Source of the DNA: Pyricularia pennisetigena | Lineage: Eukaryota > Ascomycota > Sordariomycetes > Magnaporthales > Pyriculariaceae | DNA: 64,000 bases | NCBI RefSeq assembly: GCF_004337985.1 | Contig: NC_043741.1 | Span: 1,926,269 to 1,990,268, forward strand | Reading direction: 5' to 3' | Shown: positions 1 to 12,576 of the stretch, piece after piece | How the letters are laid out: every line of letters starts with the position of its first letter | How positions within the stretch are numbered: position 1 is the stretch's first letter | Notes under the pieces: generated by a model | What the model saw: the letters and a program-made list of their open reading frames with translations, nothing else | The model's database searches: none | Told to the model about the DNA's origin: nothing | Position numbers and translations under genes: made by a program

Positions 1-105
1 CAAATCGTAATCTTGCAATCCTTTTGGCTTTTTTGATGACAAAAACTTCTCCATCATCGTAAGGAGTCTAGCTTGTTCGTAACTCAGGTGCCAAAGACTT
101 CCTCG

Positions 106-2829
106 ATGGATCCCAGCACTGCCCATGCGCTGAATGGCGGAGATGACGAAGACGAGGCTCTCCGTCGTGCCATCGCCTTGTCTTTGGGTGGTGACAACTC
201 ATCCCTAGAAGTCGAAACAGCAGGGCTACAAACAGGTTTGAGCGGCAGACGAACCTATGCTATTGATCTGACCTCAGACTCACCAGAGCCTGAGTCTGTC
301 CCCGCTCCCCAACCAGAGGCCAAGCGGCCTACATCACCGCCGCTTGTACCCAACAGTACCCAATCCTCTATCTTCGGATTGGATCGAAAGAAGATGGAAG
401 AGGAACGTCTGGCAAGGCTATTGAAAAGAAAAGCCTCTGACGCTGAGACCCATGAAACCGAAAGACCTGCCCAAAAGGCAAGGCTGGAGAATGAGGTTGC
501 TCCAAATATCAGAGGCAGCTATGCTATAACTTCTTCCCGCATCCAAAATCTTCTAGCGGCCGAGAGGCTACCCTTTCCTGCCGGCATTGTCAAGAGGACC
601 TGGCTGCAAGGACAGCCAAGATCGTCTCAAGACATCACCATCGAAGAGGTATTGCAGAAAGACCAATTGGAGCTTGCCGTTTTGAGCAGCTTCGCCTGGG
701 ACACCGAATGGCTTTGGACCAAGGTCGACCCGACGAAAACCAAGACAACTCTGATTGCATTCGCCGGAAACAAAGCTGAGGTTAGTAGCGAAATCCCTGT
801 AAACAACAAAATACGGAACAACTATCGGCCTCTTTACTGTGCTGCCACATGCATACCTGGACCTCTATCCCTCTTCTGACTGGTCCGATAGGAAGAAGAA
901 GTCGCTGCCAGTGCTCAGGGTATAGCCCGCGTTTGCTTCCCACCCATGAATGGAAGTGGCTGTATGCATTCCAAGCTTCAGCTTCTCAAGTTTCCCGGCT
1001 ATCTCCGGATCGTGGTTCCGTCTGGCAACTTGGTGCCCTATGATTGGGGCGAACAGAACGGAATCATGGAGAATGTGAGCTGAAACATACAGAGAAACCT
1101 TTGTTTCTCTCGCAAGGATTGTGCAACTAACACTTTGCTGTGCCAAGTCTGTCTTCATTATCGACCTGCCTCCATTAAAGGCCGGCGTCAATCTGGAAGA
1201 CAATGTCTTGACCTCATTCGGCGAAGAACTTGGCTATTTTCTCACTGCGCAAGGATTAAATGAACGCATAGTAAGCAGCCTACGCAAGTACGACTTTAGC
1301 CAAACATCTCGATATGCGTTTGTGCACACAATGTATGTCGATCCAACATGACCATCAGCATCCGGAGATATTCATCGACAACTAATGGAAACATAGAGCT
1401 GGTATACACACGGGTGACAAATGGAGACGAACCGGTAGGCTCACAGTACTAACAATACAAGGTTTTTGCATGTGCTGACTTAAACTTATTCACAGGATAC
1501 TGCGGTCTTGGCAGAGCGATCCAGAATCTTGGCCTTGCGACAGACAAACAAGTTGAGATTGATTATGTTGTAAGCAATCCAAAAGTGCACATTTTTACCG
1601 CACTATCTGTGTCATGCAGTGGCTTTCGATCCGACCAGATCAAGACTCGGCGTTAACAACCTGCTTCCTGCTGTCAGGCCTCCTCGATGGGATCCTTGAA
1701 GTATGGTTATCTAGCTGCTCTGTATAGTGCCTTCCAAGGTCAGTAAAGCTCATACCATGTAAATCTACTGGGCGATGGCTTAGATATACATTCCATTCAT
1801 ACGGCCCGAAGAAAACAACATTAATGCACGGTTTTAGGCGGTTCGGGACTTGAGGATTATCAATCAAGAACCTCAAAGACGAAAATGAGCAGGGAAGATG
1901 CTGCCTCTGCACAGAAAACCAAGTTACGCGACTGCTTCCGTATCTACTTTCCATCTCTCGCGACAGTCGAAGCAAGCCGCGGTGGAACAAGGGTAAGCAT
2001 AGCATGTTCATATATATATTACGCCCATCTACCCTGAAACTCACCGTGTTCAGTGTGGACCATGGCGGAGATGGCCCTTTATGGTGTTTATGAAGCAGAG
2101 GCTGACTGTACTTTTTTTTTTTTTTTTTTTGCGCATCTGCCCCATTGCAGTCCGCCGGAACACTATGTCTACGATCCAACTGGTGGGAGGCCGCAACATT
2201 CCCCCGTGAACTGTTCAGAGATTATGAGAACCCCCGTGGTGCACTTGTTCATAGCAAGATTGCCTTTGCTCGGCCCCCTGACACATCGGCAGCCTGGGCC
2301 TATGTTGGCAGCGCCAATATTTCTGAAAGTGCATGGCAAGTCACTGTTAACTCTCGATGCTGGACAGAGGATATATTGGCCCAGATTGGACTGTCCATAC
2401 CCGATTATCCTGCCATGATCGGCGGACATTTCCTCTCGGATATGCACATCGTTGACTGACCATTAAGAGATCCGCAGGGGTAATTTGCTGGTGAAAGATA
2501 GAGCCAGCTCTCAACCGAAGATGAGCTGCCGCAATTGGGAGTGTGGGGTGATCGTGCCTGTTGGAGAACTCGCCAGCCCTGGGCGCGTACTATCTACGGG
2601 GATCGACCGAGGCGACACGTCAGCTGGAAAAGGCGGCTCTTTGCATGCTCACCAAGCTCATATTAGTCCCCAAGACCAAAACGCATCCGGCGGCAGAATC
2701 CGGTCCCTGGAGGAGTTGTTCAGAGAATGCGTGCCCTTGCCAATGCAACTTCCCGGCAGGAGTTACGCGTCGCCACATGGCAGCAAGGTACCGCAGCCCT
2801 GGTTCTATGATCGAGCGCCGCTGTCGTGA
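106..2829 (+). CDS. TDP1: Tyrosyl-DNA phosphodiesterase 1 with N-terminal ubiquitin- and SUMO-binding motifs
   Basis: Nuclear repair enzyme of the phospholipase D superfamily; the family hydrolyses 3'-phosphotyrosyl links left by topoisomerase I. Exons I rebuild: 106-780, 892-1074, 1148-1332, 1397-1434, 1496-1569, 1678-1738, 1838-1992, 2151-2335, 2478-2829, giving 635 aa. Both catalytic HxK motifs are present: HSK at about residues 251-253 and HSK at about 491-493, the second followed by GSANISESAW. The N-terminus has a UIM-like helix (about residues 14-29, EDEALRRAIALSLGG) and a SIM-like core followed by acidic residues (IDLTSDSPEPE, about 53-63). ATG 106 is the first in-frame ATG; the reading frame upstream is open but has only a TTG. 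Intron 8 begins with GC (2336) instead of GT. Intron 7 carries a 19-T tract. Family assignment is firm; junctions are inferred from frame and conserved motifs. Confidence 0.93.
2112..2130 (+). repeat. Poly-T tract inside TDP1 intron 7
   Basis: Nineteen consecutive T on the sense strand, lying between a CTGAC branch-like site (2102-2106) and the inferred acceptor CAG (2148-2150). It acts at least as an extended polypyrimidine tract. Confidence 0.85.
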
Positions 2830-4637
2830 TCCATCCCACGGCTTGCCGCAGTAAGCTTTATTTTTTTCATTTATTTATTTTTCGCCCCCTCATCGGCAGC
2901 CCCTTCCAGCCTGCTCGACTCATGTTGAGGTGAAGATTTTGCTGCTACTTCATTGCGAGCGGGTACGATAATGGGGCAAATGCTACGCTTTGTTAAACAT
3001 TTGGCTTTCTACCATAACTCTATTCTCCATTAATGGTGACTTTGATGAGGATCGGGGGAAGATTGGCGTGGACAGGCGCCATTTTGGGGTGGGAACACGT
3101 TACCACCAGGGTTTCCGCGATGCCGGGACCGTACATTACTCCGAGTCTGCAAAATTTATTATTGCTCCAAGACCGAAAATCCGAGATCGCCCAACCCCGA
3201 ACTTGGTATACCCTAAATCATCATATTACTGATTACACAGCACGCTATTTCGAGCCCGCGTGGCGTTTTGCGCAGCATCTCTTTCTCTCTTCACTTCTTA
3301 GACGATCAAAGGCTGTCTGGGCTTGATAGCAGTATTCGCCCGTCCGCCGGCGAGGTTAGCGTGCGGAACCTACGGGTTAGGTTGCCAAGCCTCGACAGCT
3401 ATCAAGGCGATCACGGGCCAACGAGGTTGGCTTGGCTGTCAATACTGGCTTCGGCTGAGTAGTCATGAGGGCGTACTGGTTGGCTTGGCTTAGGGGGTCA
3501 TATTCGGATGCGTCGTTTATTTGAAAAGCACCATTTGTATTACCAACAACCGCATCTAGCATATTTTAGGGATGACCATCACTCAATCAGCCGTGCGTAC
3601 TTTCTGTCAGCCAATCTGGCGCCACATCCAACGGCTTTTCTCGTGTATAGTTTGTGTGTGTGTGCCAAGACTTTGTCAGCCCCAAACTCTTAGTCGCAGC
3701 GCTCGTAGTATTCTTTCTTATCATTTTGTCTTTCTGTAACTACACCTCCATTCATAAGCATCATAGGGCTTGATTTTTGGCCACTCAGACCGCGCGCCAC
3801 GATCGGTCAATATCTCTTGTTCCCCATCCATTGCAGAGAACCGAAGACAAGAGAAATTGCGATCGGGGGCTTTGCAGGCGGGCCCTGCTCAAGACTCATG
3901 AGCGGATAGTAGGCGCGGCTATCCGTCCTAAGCCGTGGTGAGAGGGATCATCCTGAGTGAGGATCGCAGGCAGTGGCCGAGTAGCAGTGCTACTCATAGT
4001 CTCTCCTTTTCCTTCTATCATCGGGTGTTGTTGCCTATGTCGGCTCTCGCATCCGCCATAGGAACTTACCCGAGTTCCCCTTTATTTTTGTATATTTATT
4101 TATGTATATTTTTTGTTATTATTATTTCCCCCCTCTTCTCTATGGTACCTCAACCTAGTCCTGGTAATGTCTGCAATGCTACCCCTCCAACCGCCTTTTT
4201 CTTTTCTTTTTCTTTTTTTTTGTCCTGGCTTACTCCTTTTAGTCCTGGTAAATCGTGGTATCGACGGATGTTAAATCTTTTTCATCCGTATTTCTCCTTA
4301 GCCCTAGCAGGTCTAGAACGGGGAGGAAAAAAAACAAAAGATTGAAAAAAAAAAAAAAATAAAGAAAATAAAAAAATAAACCACACTCCCCCCATCCACG
4401 CATACACGTGCCCAAAGCGTCCCCCCGCCCCTTTAGAAGAATTAGCTGGCAGCAGGGAAGCTGGATAGAGGCCTTCCCGGCCCGCATCGAAGAATAACAA
4501 AGTTTGTGCATGGGGGAAGGAGGGAAGGGTCACTACCACGTACCTGGTACTTACTGCACAGTACATGGAGACAGAGAGAAGAGAGTGAAGGGAACAAGGG
4601 TCCGAAAGGGGGAATATCGGATTATTTTTCTCAAAAG

Positions 4638-4684
<47 letters not shown>

Positions 4685-4687
4685 AAA
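4638..4687. repeat. T27-A23 homopolymer palindrome
   Basis: A run of 27 T (4638-4664) is followed directly by 23 A (4665-4687), making a near-perfect inverted repeat with no spacer. Such sequence excludes nucleosomes and can form a hairpin or cruciform; run lengths are prone to sequencing error. Confidence 0.85.
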
Positions 4688-4826
4688 CCTTTCGTTCAAG
4701 CACGCTAGACGGCTATGGGCAGAGAACGTAGTTTTGGGTTTCAGCGCAGCCGTTTACCACATAAACCGGTTTATGATGCTGGTAAACTCGCACATCAGAC
4801 GGAAGTTCAAGCAAGAACTCCGTTGG

Positions 4827-4865
4827 TTTTTTTTTTTTTTTTTTTTTTTTTTTTGGTTTTTTTTT
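4827..4865. repeat. Poly-T tract with GG interruption
   Basis: About 28 T (4827-4854), then GG, then nine T (4857-4865). It lies about 140 bp beyond the T-A palindrome, in the gene-poor region. Confidence 0.85.
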
Positions 4866-7540
4866 GCCCTGTGTTATTTTGCTAGCTAATGGTCTTTGTC
4901 TGTTGGTGGTTGTGTTTCTCTGTACATGGGTATCGTGTTGTATTCTTTTTCGTTACTTCTTATCGTTATATTTTGCTTGACTAATATGTGCACCGCGAAA
5001 ACAGGTATATCCCCCACGGACACAACCCGGATTGATTGCACAACAAACAGCGGCAGAAGAAGAAAGCAAATAGGCCAAGCCAATGCATGAAAAGGGATTT
5101 TGGTCACGTCAGGAGAGCAGGGAACCGAGTTGCGGCCTCGGTCAAATGCGCGGTCGGCCGTCGTTGCAACCTGTTCGCTGTCGTTCGAAACAGCATGGTA
5201 GCCCGGCTTTTGGGCGTGTAATTGCCTGGTTCTCTACACGCGGCATTACCCGACGTTTGACCACGGTAGCAGTTGGTCTGTTTTTGCCCTGGGTAACGGA
5301 TCCTTATTTCGTATCCCGTAGTAAATACGCCATTTCGCGCTCAAACTACTCGGTGGCATCTGCTATGGAAAAGGAAATACGATGCGGGTGTACCAAATTG
5401 CACTTGACTGGGAACAAGGGACCATGTTGTTCGGTGGCCTAGACACTGGAAGATTGGCATAAGGCACACTTTGCAAGACCAGGAACCGCCTTGCTCAGCA
5501 TTGCCGCGTTACCTTTGCAGTGTGACACGCACGGTAACTCAAAGGATCGGGACACGTGTGAATGAGGGGGGGAAATCCCTCTAGACAAGCCAGACACACC
5601 TATACATCTATGTACAATTAATTCATTTGTCCAGTATAGTAAAGAGCAGTTCGGAAGTGTATAGTGGCGCGCATCGCCTCGACACAGACCGCCCTCCTCT
5701 CCACCCACCTCCTCCAAAAATACAGTCGGAAAAGGTCGAGGCTCCTCGGTGAACACACTTGTTGCGGGAGTCTAAGCTGCGCTAAACGGGAGATGAGGCC
5801 GGGATAGTTACAACACGGGACCAGCATAAAGGGTCCGGACGAAGTTGAGATGGTGCAGGAGACTATTGTCATGCGCTGCAACATCACGGTAAGCGACATT
5901 CTGTTCCCCCACCGGTGAGGGTAGTCTTTTTTTTTTCTTTTTTCTTTTTGTCTCTTCCCCTATTGCGTGCTGCGCTTCTAATGCCGCATGTCGGTGATAT
6001 TCAGCGGAAGATGCCGTTGAGTCTGCGCGATATCCGTCGTCCCGTACTCTGAATCGAGAACTGGGAGGCGGCAGAAAATCTGCTTTGCCGATCCCGTACC
6101 CATTTTTTTTTTCCAAGTTCCGTGCTCGGTGATTTTGAAATACACATGGACGAACGATGGGCACTCCCTAGAGTGTCGTGGTAATTTTTGTTACTCTTCT
6201 TTTTTCCACCCCTTGCAACATGGCTGTGCTGTGCTGCCTGTCTGTCATGTGTACGTGAATGTAGGTGGGGATGGTCTCAGTGGCTTGACCATGTCTTGTG
6301 GTTGCCAAGCGGTTGGATCTGGGATTTGAGAAAAAAAATTATGTTCGGGGACAACCTGGCAACAGACAAAATGGGCAAATCTTTCATTTTTTTTTTTTTT
6401 TTAACCCAAGCCTCAAGTTGCCAAGACACGGCAGAAGGGATGTATGTATCAATGATGGCCTTTCAATAGGCTTGGCAGCGTTCACTGACTTGGACGTATC
6501 TGGTTGACTGCAAGGTCTTGGCGCTGTTTTGGAGAGTGTGAATGACTTGAATAGAATGCACTTCACAGCCCATTCTGTCATAGAACCTTTGCCAAGACTG
6601 AAGAACTTTGTATTGCAACCGACGTTGCTCGACTCAACATTTCCTAGCCAAGCCTTGGCAAAAAAGAGAGAGGGGAGGCGAAACAAAATGTGAGTGGGCA
6701 GTACCAGGTAGTAAGCTGATTGCTAATTGTTCATTGCAGAAATTATAACAAAAGTCGCAGTAAGATACGACGCGATGAAATTGATGTTGCAAAGAAGCCT
6801 TGGTTGTTGTGTGAATGGAGTCTACTTGTGACAGCGGCACCCCTGAGAGGTGAAGCGGAGCCTGCCTGTACGTCAGGTAGTATCAACACATGCTCTACTT
6901 TTACGTTGGGATACCACGTCCTGTTTGATTAGGTCCCTGACATGAAAATAAATTTTGCTCATATATTTTCATGTTAGGAGTTGACAAGGTCTGAATGATG
7001 TAAGTACACGTGGCTGTTCAGATGTGTAAACGCACGGCAGATGCATCTCATGGAGCTAGGTAAGCTTACTAGTCTAGCAGTAGTTAGACCATAAGAATGC
7101 AACTGAGTTTTTCTTTTAATATGTATAAAAAAGAAGAACAAACAAAAAAAATTAAGGATAGAGGCGATGTAATGTAGGCAGGGCGCGTGCGAGTCGCTGA
7201 CGGGAACGCATGCCACCCACCAAAGGCAAGCTTGCAAAGAAGAAACTACAGAAGTAAAAGGCTCCTTACCTGAACAGCCCGTGGCGTTTCGTTTAGTGGC
7301 TTTGGTCCCCCGCTTGCCGGAAAGGAAACCGGATAGCGGCGGGGAAAGCAGCTGCACGCCTGCCATCTGAAGGTCCAACCCTCGCTCTATGGGATGTTGC
7401 CCGAGCCAACGTAGGGGAGTTACCGGTAGGCACCTACCAGCTCGGGTATATAGGAAACAGTTACGAGTGCGCCACGTTCGGGAGATTAGCCGGGCGCTGC
7501 AGGGATGTGGGTGGGATGGGGGGCCACCGACCACCTACCT

Positions 7541-7676
7541 ACCTACTGGCCGGCCTGCTACATGTCTACTTCAAGGTACTTCGTACCCTGAGCGGTTTGG
7601 CTTTCCACTGGCCCACAATACTACCTAACGTAGGTACAAGGCAGTTGGTTAGTAAAATGCAAGGCAAGGCAAGGAA
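7541..7676. repeat. Short tandem motifs (TACC repeats and AAGGC repeats)
   Basis: A CCTACCTACCTACT run lies near 7541, an interrupted palindrome ACCTAACGTAGGT near 7622-7634, and tandem AAGGC units near 7660-7676. TACCTACC-type motifs recur elsewhere in the window (near 9058, 16067, 17036, 17466, 23390, 26865). Confidence 0.5.
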
Positions 7677-8784
7677 AGTAACCTCGGGTATGTACCATAA
7701 TACATGTAGTACTGTAGTCATTCAAGTCTTACGATTCAATGCATAATCCATTAGCAAACTCTGTTCTGAACCTCTCCTGGTAGGGGGAGCCGTTTCCACA
7801 GGGGCTTATTGATGGAGGGCATTGGAAGTGTTTAAAACTCCATGACTCCATCTTTGGGGTGTGTGTCGCTAATGAGGAGCCACTAAGTATGGTTGCCGCT
7901 AGGAGGGAGGATTTCGCAAGCGTCCAAAGCTACCACCTGTCTTAGCTTGCCTAGTTGGGTCCGCAATCCGTAGATGGCTATCTACCTTAATTAGCAGCTT
8001 GCTTAGGTGGGCAGGTATGTCGTTAGCTAGGCTGCAAGCAATGTCAAAGAAGCACAATCGCACACTGAAGCACCCGCATCCGTGTGCCGCCAAAGATTAG
8101 GCCGCCTGTCAAGACATAGCGCGGCGCCTCAGGCTTTCCAGACTGTGCGTGCAGGGGTTCGAGGCAGGTCTATACAGGGAAGACAAGTCTGCTTCCGACT
8201 TATGCTTGTTCGATGCTGACTATGCCTAGCTTCTTTTGTCAGACTGACCATGCGAACAGACCGAAATAGTCAATTCTCAGAAACCCGAGGTCTCTACTAC
8301 GCCTTTTTCGGCTTGCCCGGGCCTATGTAACGCTCAAAGTGAAGCGAGCAGGTCTCAATGGATAACAATTGACAGTGGAAGTAAAGAGGGGGGCGATCAA
8401 ACAGAATGAATGCTGCCCGATGGCAAACTTGTGGGGAATTGTTTTTTTTTTTTTTTTTTCCAAGCCGAGCATGCCGAGAATCAATAAAGACCGTCGTCAT
8501 TGATTTGGCGCCGGTTCATTGTGTAGCCTCCTTTGAGATCTCTAGAGATTGTTGGTTGTACAATAAAGTACGTGGTAGGCAATTGACTAGAACTAGGACC
8601 CGACAACGTCAGCTGGAGCTTTAGAAACACAAAGAACTAAGTCCAGTCCCTGGTCTTGGCAAGACGCCTCATCTAGAAAGAGGTACCGATCGATGTACTG
8701 TAGGTTTCGTGGATGAGGCAAGAGCGGTTCGGCTGGTAGTTCGTTCGTTTGGTTAGGTAGAGTACGGGGTCTTTGTTTCTCCTT

Positions 8785-8786
<2 letters not shown>

Positions 8787-8824
<38 letters not shown>
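8787..8824. repeat. Poly-T tract, 38 nt
   Basis: Thirty-eight consecutive T in the gene-poor region. Confidence 0.85.
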
Positions 8825-8830
<6 letters not shown>

Positions 8831-11212
8831 TGGTCCGGCCTTGCGCCGTCAGCCAAACCCGATTGAGGCGGGCTCCATGCCCTTTACTACTGACCCTAGT
8901 CGCCGTCGCATTGCGCCGCGGAGTTATTACTTGCCAGGGCTGAGTTAGACAATATATACGCAACCATTCTTTCTACTCTCACTTGTAAGCAGTCCTAGCG
9001 GGATGGCACATTCAGTTCCCCGTTCTCTCCCGGGCTTGAATCTAAATGGGCCAATTCAGGTAGGTAGATACTGTACCGTGGTATGACACCATGATGTTTC
9101 CTTCAACTCAATTACCTGGCCTACCACGTAAAGCTGTGTGCATGCTTTTCGCTTTTCGATACCAGGGGTTTTGCGCTGACACGCTACCACCCATCAATCC
9201 ATGGAACGGCAAGCTCTGAGCTAGAACAGAAGAAGCTAAACACATGCGAATATAGTTTACCTGTCAATCCCACTCTGTACGTATATCTCACGCAGTATAG
9301 TAGTAGATTCTCCGGCATATCAAAACCCACATTTGCTACTGATACAACCGTACCACAAATACTTGCCTGCTCGAGTGAGTACCACCATGGTGGATTCCGA
9401 TGGACCCAATGAAGTGTGGGTGAGTGTGCTAAGTGAAATGTCCAGGGGTAACCCGCACAATAGGTCACAGCTTGCAGGGTGCCTGAGTCGTGATCACGAC
9501 GTTGACAAACCCGACCATCCCACACGGCCCCTCCCCTACGCAGTACTGAAGTGATTGCTGTATTCCTGCTGCTGGTAGCGGCGAGTGGGTCGCCGCCTAT
9601 CATTCGATCGGACAGATACATGAGTCCGAGATGGTAGGATCGCAACACGGGGAAGCTGCTGTTGATGTTTGGCCGTGGGCAAACTCGCTTGAGCTGGAGA
9701 TGCCAAAATTCGGCTTGGCTGAAGGCGTGCAGGTTGATGAATTCAATATTTCATTTTCCCCGGGCAGTTCCTCGTCAAAAATGGTGCGACCTACTAGCCT
9801 CAAACCTGGAATTAGTGGCTTACCCCAGTCGGCAATATAAGCAATGTTGGGATGTACCAGATTGGCTGGGCCTGCTAAGCTTGGTCTTGGCGGGGCAGCA
9901 GAACTGAATTTGAATATGCTAAGGTTTTTTTCGATTGTCCACTGAGAGTTATAGAGTTGACCACTATGTTGCGACTGCAACCGCGTAGCTGTTGACTCTA
10001 GTGCCGCATACCGTTGCAGTTCGTCCTTATTCGGAATGACTGTTGGCCCGCCTAGGATGCCCATCCCACCACGATCGGAGGTTGGAACAAGCTCTTCTCA
10101 GGTTTTTGCTCACCTCGGTGGGCACCCACCTATCAGAGAAAAGCCCCCGCAAATTCTGCTCAAGTAATGTGGGACTGATCTGGCGCTACTACTTAGTGCG
10201 GACGCGACAGTACGTGATGGCTGTCTGTACTGTATAAAACGCGGTGCCTACCCAAGTGCCGTAGCATTACAAGGGTATCGCGACCCACAATGTGCCAGCC
10301 TGACGCTTGTTGAGGGCGGCCTCTCAAAATTTGTCAGGGTTACTTTTCATTCACATCGGGCGGTTGCGGCGTTGGCGCGGTGGCCGTTTACGGCGCCCTT
10401 TTCTTCGGGCAACCGAGCACTGCCCACCCCCCATGTTCTTTGGGCATCGACAACTCGCCAGGTCAGGGATGATGAGCACCAGGATGATGGCTCCCTGGGA
10501 ATACTACAACGGCGGGTACGTGTCACGGTAAAATTACCCCCAATTCCGGGCAGCAATTGTGGCGACCTGCGCAAATATAACAAGTGCTGCTTGCTATACT
10601 CCAAAAAGTTGAGCAGGGCTTTTATTGGCGACGGCGACGCTGCAATGCTACAATGTAGCTATTTAACAAAGAATGTGTGCTGTACAACATCAATGCCATC
10701 AAGTATTTCTAGTTCTAAAATTAGAAAAAATCACATCTCAGTGTGTTTCCTATAAATGCAATTCGCCATGTATTTGGTATGTGGGAATGCAGGTAGGGTC
10801 GCAAATGGCAAGATGATCAGCTGTTTGTCCATTTGCGAGCCAGGGCTTCATAGTGGAGCTCGACCGCTTGTTTTTAACATGTTGACTTACATCGACAACG
10901 CAGAAATACATCAGCCGGCGGGTTGAGGTCTTCGGCCGCGAGTTTGGCCGAACGTTATCTGTTTCGTCCAGCACGCCCCTGGATTGAGAAAGAGACGGAG
11001 AAGTCGATTGCTCTTGGCGCGATATCAGTCATTTGAAAATCATCGGAGGGGTGTATGGGAATTGTTGCGTTGGAGTAATTGTAATGTAACTTTGCTGGTT
11101 AGGGGAAGGTATTGTATGTAGAATGTAGATACGTAGTACAAAGTCAAGTCGAGAAAATTCCTACCTTGAAATACCAAAGAACAAGGGACACGCACAAACA
11201 GTCCAAAATCCC

Positions 11213-11217
<5 letters not shown>

Positions 11218-11251
<34 letters not shown>
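11218..11251. repeat. Poly-A tract, 34 nt, followed by GAAA repeats
   Basis: Thirty-four A followed by a short (GAAA) repeat to about 11263. Confidence 0.85.
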
Positions 11252-11253
<2 letters not shown>

Positions 11254-12095
11254 AAGAAAGAAAGCCGCCTGCCCGCGGTCGCCGTCGGCCATGTGAGATT
11301 TCTCAAAGGCCTGATCCTGGTTCTCACCCTGGCCCTAATCAGACAGAACTTGCACCATACCTTCAGAAGTTAGTGCCTGTTTGGGGTTGCACAGCATCCA
11401 GGGATCTCGCGCAGGCAGAAGTTCATGGGAAATAAAGGAGCCAGGAAAAAAAAAAAAATAACCATGATAATAACCCTTTGAGTTCAAATCCGCCTAAGCC
11501 ACCATAATGGAAACAGGAAGCGAGTCTAGATGTCTCAAATACGACACCGTACAGAAGTAGTAGGTTGTCGAGTACAACATCAGCCCAACGAGAAAAAAAA
11601 AACATCAAAACCTAAAAACAAGAATAGTCACTCGGGAGCTGCTTAAGCTACCTTCTAGTCGGTATGTTTCACCGATAGCTGAAGTTCGCAGCCTCAATAC
11701 AATGGGCATGTTTTCTGATCGGCTAGGTTCCGTCTCCTTAACCTACTGACCTCACCAGAGCTACGGGATGGCAACGTTCGTCCAGCTCTTTCTCGGTCCA
11801 GGAACCGCAGCTTTAGCCAAGTCATGCACAGGAGGACCTCCCGTCGAGTAAACTTTCTGCTGAACCGTTTACCCGTGGGGCACAACGCTCTTTGGGTATG
11901 CTTAAATCCTTGGGCCCTAAGCTTTTATCCGCATCGCCATTGTCCAGCCCTTCTGACATCGGCCATCGAGCTGCAATGGGAAGACCTCCGCTGCGTCAAG
12001 AGTCAGGGTAGCTATGTCATTCGATCATCCGCATCATTCTCCAGGCGCATTCCTTGCAGAACTCTAAGAAAAGAAATTTACCATTTGGGTTAGAA

Positions 12096-12139
<44 letters not shown>

Positions 12140-12141
12140 AA
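12096..12141. repeat. T24-A22 homopolymer palindrome
   Basis: Second direct T-to-A junction in the region: 24 T (12096-12119) followed by 22 A (12120-12141). It has the same architecture as 4638-4687. Confidence 0.85.
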
Positions 12142-12522
12142 GAAAAAAGCTCAATATCTTTCTGCTGCTGTCGTCACAATTAGACTAATTATTCCCGAGG
12201 CAACGTCTCGTAGTGGGGTCGTTTTATTTCACGTCTGCTGGTATGACAACGATAGTAACCTGCTAATATTCAGATACCGTCAGGTTCCAGGCCAGGTCTA
12301 GACATAGATGCAATGATACTTTCAACAGATAGCTTTAGGAACTGGGAAATATGACGATGGGTAGTCGCACGGAGCACATTGGCCAGTGCAAAAACATACT
12401 CAATTCGAGACCTTGTTCATCCAATAGTGACCTTGCTGCTAGCTTGGGTACAGGTTTGTTCCTTTGCTTTCCTATCTCTCAATATGGTAGTAAATCATAA
12501 ATCGAGGAGACGAAGAGGATGG

Positions 12523-12574
<52 letters not shown>
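12523..12574. repeat. Poly-A tract, 52 nt
   Basis: The longest homopolymer in the window: 52 consecutive A between GG and TTAACC. Confidence 0.85.

Positions 12575-12576
<2 letters not shown>

Noticed and set aside
6974..7534. 186-codon minus-strand frame
   Set aside because: Low-complexity and Cys/Trp/Arg-scattered composition, no homology I recognise.
8087..8165. GGTTCGAGG resembling a tRNA B box
   Set aside because: No matching acceptor stem, anticodon arm or convincing A box at the right distance.
9184..10064. Two overlapping minus-strand frames of 154 codons each in the desert
   Set aside because: No recognised motif, no clear splice sites joining them, and both strands are open in part, so coding cannot be supported.
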